Positions 1-7,004 of a stretch of DNA of 19,805 nucleotides are shown here, piece by piece (positions within the stretch are counted from its first letter, which is position 1; every line of letters begins with the position of its first letter). The position numbers were made by a program, and so were the translations under genes. The DNA comes from Desulfobulbaceae bacterium UBA2262. GTDB taxonomy: Bacteria > Desulfobacterota > Desulfobulbia > Desulfobulbales > Desulfurivibrionaceae. Location: positions 2,116 through 21,920 of the forward strand of contig DDXK01000107.1 of assembly GCA_002347185.1 (NCBI GenBank). Direction: 5' to 3'. Below the pieces are notes generated by a model, which had not been told where the DNA came from, searched no databases, and was given only the letters and a program-made list of their open reading frames with translations.

Positions 1-1164
1 TTCGTGGAGATGTTTGTCGGCGTGGGCGCTTCCCGGGTGCGGGAGCTTTTCGCCCAGGCCAAAAAAAGCGCGCCCTGCATCATCTTCATCGACGAGATCG
101 ATGCGGTGGGCCGCAGCCGCGCGGCCGGGGGCGCCATGGGCGGGCAGGACGAGCGGGAGCAGACCCTGAACGCCCTGCTGGTGGAAATGGACGGCTTCCA
201 GAGTGGCGAGACGGTGATCATCGTCGCCGCCACCAACAGGCCCGACGTGCTGGATCCGGCCCTCATGCGGCCGGGCCGCTTCGACAGACAGGTCACCATC
301 CTCCCTCCGGATGTCAAGGGGCGGGAGCAGATCATCAGGGTGCATGCCCAGCGGGTGGCCATGTCGCCTGCGGTGGAATTGCGCGAGGTGGCGAAAAACA
401 CCCCCGGATTCACCGGCGCGGAGCTCGCCAACCTGATCAACGAGTCTGCCCTCATGGCGGCGCGGAAAGGAAAGGAAGCCATAGAATTCGCCGACATCGA
501 GGACGCCAAGGACAAGATCCTCATGGGCGCCGAACGCAAGGGGCTGGTGATCAGCGAACAGGAGCGGAAGGTGACCGCCTACCATGAGGCTGGCCACGCC
601 ATTCTCGCCAAGCTTCTGCCCAACACCGATCCGCTGCACAAGATCACCATCATTCCGCGTGGTCAGGCCATGGGGGTGACCCAGCAGGTGCCCCTGGACG
701 ACCGGCACGCCTACTCAAGGGAGTACCTCACCAATCGGATCAAGATCCTTCTGGGCGGGCGCACGGCCGAGGAGCTTGTCTTCAACGAGCTTTCCACCGG
801 CGCCAGCAATGATCTGCAGAACGCCACCGACATTGCCACCCGGATGGTCTGCGAGTGGGGGATGAGCGAAAGGCTGGGGCCCCGCGCCTTTGTCACCGCC
901 GAGGCGGGCTTTCTGGGGGGAGGCGGCAGACAGCGGCCTTACAGCGAGGAGGTGGCCCGCATCATCGACGAGGAGGTGAACCGACTCATCGAGGAGTGCT
1001 ACCAGGAAGCGACCATCGTTCTTGAGGGGCGGATCGTTTTTCTGCACAAGCTGGCCGAGGTGCTGTTGCAGAACGAGACCATCGACGCGGAAGAGGTCGA
1101 TATCATAGTGACCTGCCCCAAGCTCGATCAGGAAAACAAGGAGCGGACCGGAGTGGGGGCCTGA
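1..1164 (+). CDS. ftsH: ATP-dependent zinc metalloprotease FtsH (3' part, 5' end outside window)
   Basis: Membrane-anchored AAA+ protease that unfolds and degrades membrane and cytosolic proteins as a hexamer. The reading frame is already open at base 1, so the N-terminal membrane segments and the Walker A loop lie upstream; 387 residues remain. In order I see the pore-loop region (MFVGVG, about residues 4-9), Walker B (CIIFIDEID, about 26-34), the second region of homology ending in RPGRFDRQ with the arginine fingers (about 90-97), and the zinc site HEAGH at 195-199. The third zinc ligand is probably Asp271 in SNDLQNAT. All catalytic residues in view are intact and the C-terminus is of normal length. 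Its stop codon lies inside a terminator hairpin, so it appears to be the last gene of its transcript and separate from the cytochrome operon downstream. Confidence 0.97.
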   Translation, partial: FVEMFVGVGASRVRELFAQAKKSAPCIIFIDEIDAVGRSRAAGGAMGGQDEREQTLNALLVEMDGFQSGETVIIVAATNRPDVLDPALMRPGRFDRQVTILPPDVKGREQIIRVHAQRVAMSPAVELREVAKNTPGFTGAELANLINESALMAARKGKEAIEFADIEDAKDKILMGAERKGLVISEQERKVTAYHEAGHAILAKLLPNTDPLHKITIIPRGQAMGVTQQVPLDDRHAYSREYLTNRIKILLGGRTAEELVFNELSTGASNDLQNATDIATRMVCEWGMSERLGPRAFVTAEAGFLGGGGRQRPYSEEVARIIDEEVNRLIEECYQEATIVLEGRIVFLHKLAEVLLQNETIDAEEVDIIVTCPKLDQENKERTGVGA

Positions 1165-1175
1165 GGCCCTTTTTT
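1157..1175 (+). terminator. Intrinsic terminator of ftsH with the stop codon as loop
   Basis: GGGCC (1157-1161) pairs with GGCCC (1165-1169). The three-base loop TGA is the ftsH stop codon itself, and six T follow (1170-1175). G-U pairs could lengthen the stem by one or two. The hairpin plus T-run is seen directly; function is inferred. Confidence 0.65.
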
Positions 1176-1189
1176 CAGACCCTCCGGTG

Positions 1190-1205
1190 CTGTTGCATGC
1201 AACAG
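1190..1205. promoter_or_regulatory. Perfect palindrome, candidate operator copy 1
   Basis: CTGTTGCATGCAACAG is its own reverse complement over 16 bases. The inner 14 bases are repeated exactly at 1223-1236, with the centres 32 bases apart (about three helical turns). An identical pair of long dyads suggests two dimers of one regulator bound on the same face of the DNA. I cannot name the regulator. Confidence 0.6.
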
Positions 1206-1206
1206 A

Positions 1207-1220
1207 TGTGTTGCCACACA
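1207..1220. promoter_or_regulatory. Weaker dyad between the two palindromes
   Basis: TGTGT-TGCC-ACACA is a 5-base inverted repeat with a 4-base spacer. It sits between the two identical palindromes and contains the same TGTTGC-like core. It may be a lower-affinity middle site or chance. Confidence 0.35.
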
Positions 1221-1222
1221 CT

Positions 1223-1236
1223 TGTTGCATGCAACA
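1223..1236. promoter_or_regulatory. Perfect palindrome, candidate operator copy 2
   Basis: TGTTGCATGCAACA is a perfect 14-base palindrome identical to the core of the copy at 1191-1204. Confidence 0.6.
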
Positions 1237-1352
1237 CTTTTTCTGGTCGGCCCCAGCCATGCACAGCATCAGCTGGCGTTGCGGCAACAAAAAAAGTTGC
1301 TTCCATCCCAACGAGGCTCGAAACCGCCTCTCCTGCTCTCCGTAAACTTTTG

Positions 1353-1368
1353 TATTGAATATTCAATA
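1353..1368. promoter_or_regulatory. AT-rich 16-base perfect palindrome, candidate operator
   Basis: TATTGAATATTCAATA is a perfect palindrome in an AT-rich patch of otherwise GC-rich DNA. It differs from the TGTTGC dyads, so it probably serves another regulator. The shape resembles ArsR-type or MarR-type operators in general, but no family can be assigned from sequence alone. Confidence 0.5.
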
Positions 1369-1547
1369 GGTTATCTTGTTGTCTTGTCACGCCCGCCGTC
1401 GAGGGTAGCGGCGTAACGTGCCCTGGTGTTTGCCGTCGGTCTGGCAGCGCCCCATGCGGCACCGCTGTCGTATCCTCTTGTTTTTTCTGGTTAAAAAATG
1501 ATACTGGCTCGGTGGTTCTCCTCCAGTCCCGCGCGTGGGTTCTCCAC

Positions 1548-1582
1548 GAAAATTTCTCCCTGTTTCCCGTCCTGAAATTTTC
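1548..1582. repeat. 9-base inverted repeat next to the candidate sigma-54 promoter
   Basis: GAAAATTTC (1548-1556) and GAAATTTTC (1574-1582) are exact reverse complements separated by 17 bases. The right arm touches the possible -24 element. It could be a protein or IHF contact region, or a hairpin. Confidence 0.4.
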
Positions 1583-1598
1583 TGGCACCGGATGTGCA
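1583..1598 (+). promoter_or_regulatory. Possible sigma-54 (-24/-12) promoter
   Basis: TGGCAC starting at 1583 is followed by GTGCA, giving the obligatory GG (1584-1585) and GC (1596-1597) separated by ten bases. The -12 part is GTGC rather than TTGC. Transcription would start near 1609, about 124 bases before the cytochrome gene. The upstream palindromes would then be enhancer sites, though they are farther away than usual (about 250-410 bases). Confidence 0.35.
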
Positions 1599-1720
1599 TT
1601 ACCGGCTGCCAGGTGTACTCCACCTCGATTGCGCATCTGTGGTCCTGCTCGCGCGGGCAGCCGTGGCGCGAGCAGGATAATGGCTTATGGAGAGAGTTTT
1701 TTGGGAAATCATCATCAATG

Positions 1721-1725
1721 AGGAG
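1721..1725 (+). promoter_or_regulatory. Ribosome binding site fixing the cytochrome start
   Basis: AGGAG lies seven bases before ATG 1733. This favours 1733 over the in-frame ATG at 1718 and over the upstream-open frame that reaches 1535. Confidence 0.75.
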
Positions 1726-1732
1726 AAGAACC

Positions 1733-2263
1733 ATGGGAGGAAAAAAGAAGCTCTTGGGAGTGGCGGCCGTTCTCGTGTTGACAGCACCACTTGCCAGCAG
1801 GAGCTGGGCCGAAACGGGACCGGATACGGTCGTGCTGGACAGCCTGGCAAACCACTACGAGGCAGTGACCTTTGATCACGCCATGCATGTTGATGTGGCC
1901 GGGAACTGTGCGACCTGCCATCATCATACCACCGGCGAGGCTCCGGTTGACCAGAATTGCGGGCGCTGTCATTCGGCGGCCCAGGGCGCCAGCGGCATTG
2001 CCTGCCGTGACTGCCATTCGGTGGAGCCGTTTTCCGCCGCGAATCTGAAGGCAATCGACAGCAATCCGCAGATGTACCACACCGGCAAGCCTGGGCTGAA
2101 GGGCGCCCTGCACCAGAAATGCCTTGGCTGTCATCAGGAAATGGGGGCGCCCACCGGCTGTCAGGATTGTCATGCCAGAAATGATCAGGGCGACGCCTTT
2201 TTCCGTGCCGGCAAGTATGCGCCGAAGCCAACGGCTTCGGAGAGCCACGGCGGCGGTCATTAA
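1733..2263 (+). CDS. Periplasmic five-heme c-type cytochrome (class III/c7-like)
   Basis: Secreted electron-transfer protein of 176 residues. A signal peptide is clear: basic MGGKKK, a hydrophobic stretch at about 7-20, and a probable cut after SWA at 26. Five CxxCH heme motifs follow, starting at Cys59, Cys76, Cys91, Cys130 and Cys143. Spare histidines (His49, His52, His64/65, His116, His127) could serve as distal ligands. The segment FDHAMHVDVAGNCATCHHH is typical of the cytochrome c3/c7 superfamily. It is the first gene of an operon with a Tat-exported iron-sulfur subunit and a HybB-like membrane subunit, so it probably carries electrons between that complex and periplasmic partners. Such cytochrome/HybA/HybB-type trios include complexes like Geobacter CbcSTU; that comparison rests on layout, not on a search. 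DsrJ is less likely because it has three hemes. Confidence 0.9.
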   Translation: MGGKKKLLGVAAVLVLTAPLASRSWAETGPDTVVLDSLANHYEAVTFDHAMHVDVAGNCATCHHHTTGEAPVDQNCGRCHSAAQGASGIACRDCHSVEPFSAANLKAIDSNPQMYHTGKPGLKGALHQKCLGCHQEMGAPTGCQDCHARNDQGDAFFRAGKYAPKPTASESHGGGH

Positions 2264-2315
2264 AATGATAAAACGGCTGAATCTCTAGCCTGTAACGATA
2301 GCAGAGGAATACATC

Positions 2316-3236
2316 ATGAAGAAGATCAACCGCAGAAGTTTTTTAAAGGGCGGCTTGGCCGGTGGGGCGGCCCTGGCTGCGACCGGTGCGAAAACCGCCT
2401 CGGCTGCCCAGGATTTTGGCGGCTATCCGGACAGCATGGGAGTCCTGGTGGATTTTACCAAGTGCGTCGGTTGCCGTACCTGTGAGGCGGCCTGCAACAA
2501 GGAACAGGGGTTGCCCGAGCCGGAAAAGCCCTTTGACGATCAGTCGGTTTTTGACGAACAGCGGCACGGCGGTTTGCCCAGGCGACCCACGGAAAAGGCT
2601 TACACCGTGGTCAACCGCTACAATATCGTCGGTCGCGAGCATCCCCTCTTCCGGAAAGTGCAGTGCAATCACTGTAACGAACCGGCCTGTCTCACCTCCT
2701 GTTTTGTCAATGCGTACAAGAAAACCCCGGAAGGCGCGGTCATTTATGACCCGACCGTCTGCGTCGGCTGTCGGACCTGCATGATCGCCTGTCCGTTTTA
2801 CGTTCCTGCCTACAGCTACTCCAGCGCCATCAATCCGGTGGTGAAGAAATGCATCATGTGCTACGACACCCGCCTCAAATTCGGTCGGCCGCCTGCCTGT
2901 GTCGAAGCCTGTCCGCAGCAGGTCATGACCTTCGGCAAACGCTCGGAGCTGTTGAAGCTTGCCCACCAGAAGATCAGGCAGAACCCGGACAAGTATGTTG
3001 ACCATGTCTATGGGGAAAAGGAAGTGGGCGGCACGGCCTGGCTCTATCTCTCCGACGTGCCCTTTGACCGGATCGGCTTTGACACCCACCTGGGCAATCA
3101 GCCGATCATCAACTATGTCAAGGAGTTCCTTACCGTGGTGCCGATGGTGCTCACCATCTGGCCGGCACTGTTCACCGGCTTCCATCTGTTGAGCAACAGA
3201 AAGGATGCCAAGAAAAACGAAGAAACCAAGAGCTGA
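2316..3236 (+). CDS. Tat-exported HybA/DsrO-like 4x[4Fe-4S] electron-transfer subunit
   Basis: Periplasm-facing ferredoxin-like subunit of 306 residues. The N-terminus carries a Tat signal (NRRSFLKGG, then a hydrophobic Ala/Gly segment, cut near 30). Sixteen cysteines fall in four groups: 50/53/56/60, 117/120/125/129, 149/152/155/159 and 179/182/195/199, enough for four cubane clusters. A single hydrophobic helix at about 269-291 followed by a basic tail would anchor the C-terminus. This anchor is the HybA arrangement and is not usual in DsrO or NrfC. AGAGGA lies seven bases before the start. The subunit should pass electrons between the HybB-like quinone-site protein and the cytochrome encoded just upstream (52-base gap). 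No hydrogenase catalytic gene is nearby, so the name HybA would describe family only, not function. Confidence 0.9.
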   Translation: MKKINRRSFLKGGLAGGAALAATGAKTASAAQDFGGYPDSMGVLVDFTKCVGCRTCEAACNKEQGLPEPEKPFDDQSVFDEQRHGGLPRRPTEKAYTVVNRYNIVGREHPLFRKVQCNHCNEPACLTSCFVNAYKKTPEGAVIYDPTVCVGCRTCMIACPFYVPAYSYSSAINPVVKKCIMCYDTRLKFGRPPACVEACPQQVMTFGKRSELLKLAHQKIRQNPDKYVDHVYGEKEVGGTAWLYLSDVPFDRIGFDTHLGNQPIINYVKEFLTVVPMVLTIWPALFTGFHLLSNRKDAKKNEETKS

Positions 3237-3254
3237 TCGGAGGGCTTAAAGAGC

Positions 3255-4508
3255 ATGAAAACATTACAAGCACAAGGCGTGAAGCCGGTTGATTCGCATT
3301 TGCAGGCGAATGGCAAACCCTGGAGCGTGAAGGAGAAGCTGCTGCTGGGACTTACTCCCAAGGAGTACATTGCGATGCAGGTCCGCAACCCGTTCAACTG
3401 GTTGCTCTGGATAATCTACGCCGTCGGCATCCCGGTTCTGGTCGGCCGCTTTATCTTCGGCCTCGGCTGGGTGACCCATTCATCCTATGAATATCCCTGG
3501 GGCCTTTTCCTGGGTTGGGGTCTTTTTACCATGGTTCCCCTTTCCGCCTCGGGCTTCATGATGGGCACCACGGTGGAGCTTTTCGGAAGAAAGGATTTCA
3601 AGCCCATCGAACGGCTTGGCCTCTTGAACGGCCTGCTGGGCTACCTCTTTGCCGTCATGTTTCTGCAGGTTGACCTGGGCCAGCCCTGGCGTTTGATTTA
3701 CCCCATGTTTGTCTCCCTCGGTCCGGCCGCGGTTCTTTTTCTGGTTGCCTGGCATGTCGCCACCTATCTGTCCTGCCAGGTGGCCGAGCTGGTGCCGGCC
3801 TTTTCAGAATGGATGGGGTTTCCCAAGGCGAAAAAATTCATCAAAAGCATCGTCCTGGGGCTCACCGTGGCGGGCATCATCCTTTCCACCCTGCATCAGG
3901 GTGCTCTGGGCGCGCTTTTCACCTATGCGCCGGGCAAGGTGCATCCGCTCTGGTACTCATCGCCCTTCCAGTGGTTCCATTTCTTCATCTCCGCGGTATT
4001 TGCCGGGCTTTCCATGCTCATCGTGGTCAGCACCCTCTGCAAGTGGTTCCTGCGCTGGCGTTGTGACGACAACTTCCTGAAAAATCTCAACACCCTGACC
4101 CTGGGGCTTGCCAAGGGCGCTTCCCTTGCCCTGATCACCTACTTTGTCACCAAGATCATCGGCATTGCCCATGACGGCGACTGGGAGTACCTGGCCTCGG
4201 GCTGGGGGCAGTGGTTCATGTTCGAGATGGTGGTGGGCGTGCTCCTGCCGCTGGTCTTCTACACCGTGGCCATCAAGAATCAGAATGCCTCCCTGGCCCG
4301 TTTCAGCGCCTTCCTGGCCGTGTTCGGGATTGCCTTGAACCGTCTGAACACCGCGCTCGTCACCTTCAACTGGAATCTCTATCAGGAGATTCCCCACTGG
4401 CGCGAAGTGATGATCGTCATCACCGTCTATGCCACCTATATCGTGGTTTACCGGGCCATTCTCGCGAGAATGCCCATCCTTTATACCTGGAAGGAGCAGA
4501 AACAATAG
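3255..4508 (+). CDS. HybB/NrfD-family polytopic quinone-interacting membrane subunit
   Basis: Integral membrane protein of 417 residues with about nine to ten hydrophobic helices, beginning near 47-70 and 82-103 and ending near 385-405. The segment STLHQGALGALF followed by HPLWYSSP is characteristic of the HybB branch of the NrfD/PsrC superfamily. A conserved Glu in GWGQWFMFEMVVG fits the family's quinone or proton site. These proteins carry no heme; they exchange electrons between membrane quinones and the partner ferredoxin subunit, and some couple this to proton movement. GGAGG sits ten bases before the ATG, and the gap to the preceding gene is 18 bases, so the three genes are one operon. 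The direction of electron flow cannot be told from sequence. Confidence 0.9.
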   Translation: MKTLQAQGVKPVDSHLQANGKPWSVKEKLLLGLTPKEYIAMQVRNPFNWLLWIIYAVGIPVLVGRFIFGLGWVTHSSYEYPWGLFLGWGLFTMVPLSASGFMMGTTVELFGRKDFKPIERLGLLNGLLGYLFAVMFLQVDLGQPWRLIYPMFVSLGPAAVLFLVAWHVATYLSCQVAELVPAFSEWMGFPKAKKFIKSIVLGLTVAGIILSTLHQGALGALFTYAPGKVHPLWYSSPFQWFHFFISAVFAGLSMLIVVSTLCKWFLRWRCDDNFLKNLNTLTLGLAKGASLALITYFVTKIIGIAHDGDWEYLASGWGQWFMFEMVVGVLLPLVFYTVAIKNQNASLARFSAFLAVFGIALNRLNTALVTFNWNLYQEIPHWREVMIVITVYATYIVVYRAILARMPILYTWKEQKQ

Positions 4509-4517
4509 CGGGTACCC

Positions 4518-4546
4518 GGCGGCTCCGGCGCCAAGCCGGAGCCGCC
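4518..4546 (+). repeat. GC-rich hairpin 1 after the redox operon
   Basis: GGCGGCTCCGGC (4518-4529) and GCCGGAGCCGCC (4535-4546) form a perfect 12-pair stem with a five-base loop. No T-run follows, so it is not a classical terminator; it may stabilise the upstream mRNA end or attenuate read-through. Confidence 0.6.
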
Positions 4547-4559
4547 GACTTCAGGAAAC

Positions 4560-4584
4560 GGGCGGTCCGGCATCCGGACCGCCC
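4560..4584 (+). repeat. GC-rich hairpin 2, related to hairpin 1
   Basis: GGGCGGTCCGG (4560-4570) and CCGGACCGCCC (4574-4584) form a perfect 11-pair stem with loop CAT. The arm resembles hairpin 1 (GGCGG, then TCCGG). It lies only 18 bases before the sensor start, so it could also affect translation of that gene. Confidence 0.6.
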
Positions 4585-4602
4585 CAACCAGTGACGGCAA
4601 CC

Positions 4603-6960
4603 ATGGCCATTCCGCTCAAAAAAACCATTCACTACACGGCCCTTGCCGTTTCCCTGGTTCTCGTCGCCCTTCTCGGGCTCGGAGTCCGTCAGTATCAGCT
4701 TTACAGCAACCATGCACGGATAACCGGGCAGACCGAAAAGCTCATCTTTCAATTCGCCATTATCCGCGAGCATGTGGGTGAAGCCCTGCTCGATGGCCAG
4801 TATGCCGGGCTTGCCGCGGTGGCCGCCGAGTTGGAAGGGTTCAATCGCAACCTCACCGGGCTCATGCATGACCGGCATATCGACGACCAGTACAAGCTGA
4901 GCTTCGCCAACAGCCTCGACCTCCCCGGCCTCATCCTCCTGGTGCGGAAAATCGAGGCCGGGCCGGAAAAGGCGGAATATGTCCGGCAGCTGAACCGCGA
5001 GATCAGGGTGCTTGGCGAGAGGCTCATGCTTTTCGACCGGGTTCTGGTCGATCACGCCAAACGGCAGCTGGTTGGCTTCCAGAATGTAGTCATCGGCGCC
5101 CTCGCCCTGGTGGTTTTTCTGGTGATTCTGCTCCTCTTCTTTTTCCAGAAGAGGCTGATCTTCCCCCTTCTTGCCCTGGTGGCGCAGGTGAAGGAAGTGG
5201 CCAGCGGCAGGAGGGGCGGCCTTTCCATCGCCGATCGCAACGACGAGATCTCGGATCTTGCCTATTCCTTCCACGATCTGCTTTCCGCCCGCGAGATCAC
5301 CGCCCAGGGGCTGGCCAGGTTTCAGCGCCTGGCCGCCGCGATCAAACGGGCGCAGCTGGCCCTGAGCAAGGCCAGGGATGAAGAGAGCCTGTTCAGGGAG
5401 GTGTGTCGGGCCCTGCTGGTGAACGAGGATTACTGCCTGGTCTGGATAGGCAGGGCGAGCCCGAGCGGCGAGGATGTGCTGCCGGTTTCCGCGGACGGCT
5501 CCACCACCATGACCGGCAAGGAGTGTGAGACCTGCGTGGCCCTGCTGCTCACCGAGGCGGAGGAAAAGGGGCTTGAATTCAATCCGGCCGCCATGGCCTT
5601 GCGTTCCGGCAGGCCCGTGGTCAAGAGCGATATCCTGGCCGGGATTCCCAAGGGCCTGCTCAAGGGAACGCCCCTTGCCGCCGGTTATGCCTCCTGTGCC
5701 GCCCTGCCGGTCGCCCGCCAGGGGCAGGTCTATGCGGTCCTCTCTGTCTATGGCGTCTCCCGGGACGGCTTCGCGGAAAAGGAAATAGAGCTGCTCGAGG
5801 GGCTGACCGCGGATCTGGCCCTGGTCCTCTATACGGTGCATGAGCAGCAGCGCCTGGCCAGGAAGGAAAAACTCCATGCCGGGCTGCTTGCCGCCCTGGA
5901 TCTGATTCGGCTCAACCTGGCGCCTTCCGGGGAGATCCTGGCGGCCAACGAGGTGTTTTCTCGCCGGACAGGGCTTGCGCCGGAAGCCATAACCGGACGT
6001 GGGGTGGCTGAGTTTTTTCGCCCCGCCACCGCCGGCGAGGCCAGTGAGGCCGAATCCTTTATGGCCTGGCTGGCGGCGGAAAAAAGCAGGGTCTTGCAGA
6101 TGGCTGCCGGCGTGGTGGCACAAGGCTGGCAATGCGCCCTGCTTCCTGGCAGGGAAGAGGATGGCGCCCCCGGGGAGCTGGTGCTTCTCGGCTACCCGCG
6201 GCAGGGCGAGGAAAAAGAAGAAGAGGGCGGCCTGGAATGGCTGCGTCTTGAAACCATGGCCGGACTGGCCGAGGGGGGCTGCCACGAGATCAGCGATTTG
6301 AGCAACGGCCTGATCAACTATGCCCAGGTCCTGGTTGACGAGGAAAGCAGCCGGTCGCCGAGGCAGCCCCACAATGCCCTGCTGGCAAAGATCCTCGACG
6401 GCGGGGAACGTATCGCCGAGATGGTGCGCAAACTCATTTTTTACGGGCAGCGGCAGGGGGATGGCGGGGAGTTTCTCTCCGCCGCCGTGGTTCTCGACGA
6501 TGCCTTGCTCCTGAGCGGCTATCACCTGCGCAGTGACGGCATTCAGCTCGAAGTGCGGTTGGAGCCGCTGCCTCCGGAGGTTCCCGTGCATGCGCAGAGG
6601 ATGCAGCTTGCCTTTCTCGGGCTGCTGAACCTCATGCGCCATGCCCTGAACAAGCGCTTTCCCGGTCGCAACCCGCGCAAAAAGATCAGTATCGAAAGCA
6701 GGATCGCCACCTTTGGCGGCGCAGGCCGTGTCTATGAAATCATTCTCACGGACTGGGGGGCCAGCCTGCCTGTTGATGTCCTGGAGGCAGGGACGGGAAG
6801 CGGGTCTCCGGGCAAGGGGAAAACATGGGTCGGGTTTACCGAAAAACTGGCGGCCTGCCGGCGGATCGTCGAGGAGCAGGGCGGCGTCTTTGCCCTTGAG
6901 GCGGAAGAAGGGGATAGCTTTGTCAGGCTGCGGCTCTCCCTGCCGGTCAAGAACGATTGA
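4603..6960 (+). CDS. Membrane sensor with HAMP-GAF-PAS-like regions and a degenerate histidine-kinase core
   Basis: Protein of 785 residues counted from ATG 4603; GTG 4591 is an alternative and neither has a good ribosome binding site. A membrane helix at about 11-28, an extracytoplasmic helical region to about 160, and a second helix at 162-180 give a classical sensor topology. Then come a HAMP-like linker (about 181-232), a GAF-like domain (about 245-412, with the CLVWIGR segment), a PAS-like region (about 428-530) and a HisKA-like helix (548-580) in which GGCHEISDLSNGLINYAQ aligns with the usual HEINNPLNGI motif, keeping His561. The ATPase-like part (about 628-781) looks damaged: the N-box reads LLNLMRHAL, the G1 box DWGASLP replaces DNGxGxP, and KTWVGF replaces GTGLGL. 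It is followed after 44 bases by a MerR-like gene and preceded by the redox operon. It may sense and signal without normal kinase activity. Confidence 0.75.
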   Translation: MAIPLKKTIHYTALAVSLVLVALLGLGVRQYQLYSNHARITGQTEKLIFQFAIIREHVGEALLDGQYAGLAAVAAELEGFNRNLTGLMHDRHIDDQYKLSFANSLDLPGLILLVRKIEAGPEKAEYVRQLNREIRVLGERLMLFDRVLVDHAKRQLVGFQNVVIGALALVVFLVILLLFFFQKRLIFPLLALVAQVKEVASGRRGGLSIADRNDEISDLAYSFHDLLSAREITAQGLARFQRLAAAIKRAQLALSKARDEESLFREVCRALLVNEDYCLVWIGRASPSGEDVLPVSADGSTTMTGKECETCVALLLTEAEEKGLEFNPAAMALRSGRPVVKSDILAGIPKGLLKGTPLAAGYASCAALPVARQGQVYAVLSVYGVSRDGFAEKEIELLEGLTADLALVLYTVHEQQRLARKEKLHAGLLAALDLIRLNLAPSGEILAANEVFSRRTGLAPEAITGRGVAEFFRPATAGEASEAESFMAWLAAEKSRVLQMAAGVVAQGWQCALLPGREEDGAPGELVLLGYPRQGEEKEEEGGLEWLRLETMAGLAEGGCHEISDLSNGLINYAQVLVDEESSRSPRQPHNALLAKILDGGERIAEMVRKLIFYGQRQGDGGEFLSAAVVLDDALLLSGYHLRSDGIQLEVRLEPLPPEVPVHAQRMQLAFLGLLNLMRHALNKRFPGRNPRKKISIESRIATFGGAGRVYEIILTDWGASLPVDVLEAGTGSGSPGKGKTWVGFTEKLAACRRIVEEQGGVFALEAEEGDSFVRLRLSLPVKND

Positions 6961-7004
6961 GAGGCAGGGAGAGGTCCGCGCAATGAGGAGGCAAGGGAGC
7001 GCAT

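Larger units (their letters stand above)
1165..1732. other. Long intergenic control region upstream of the cytochrome operon
   Basis: No convincing gene lies in these 568 bases. Short open frames on both strands lack a ribosome binding site and protein-like composition. The region holds a cluster of perfect or near-perfect dyads (listed separately), a GTTGC-G-GCAAC dyad at 1278-1288, a 9-base inverted repeat at 1548-1556/1574-1582, and a possible sigma-54 promoter near 1583-1598. It is the largest gene-free space in the window and lies between the ftsH terminator and a redox operon, so a regulatory role is the simplest reading. Confidence 0.6.

Noticed and set aside
1190..1236. The twin palindromes as an insertion-sequence end or CRISPR repeat
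   Set aside because: Only two copies, no transposase, no target duplication, and the spacer is itself dyadic; operator sites fit better.
1535..1732. N-terminal extension of the cytochrome gene
   Set aside because: The extension would place the signal peptide internally and has no ribosome binding site; AGGAG before ATG 1733 gives a perfect secretion signal.
1733..4508. Identity as DsrJOP
   Set aside because: DsrJ has three hemes while this cytochrome has five; the ferredoxin subunit has a C-terminal anchor as in HybA, and the membrane subunit carries HybB-type motifs.
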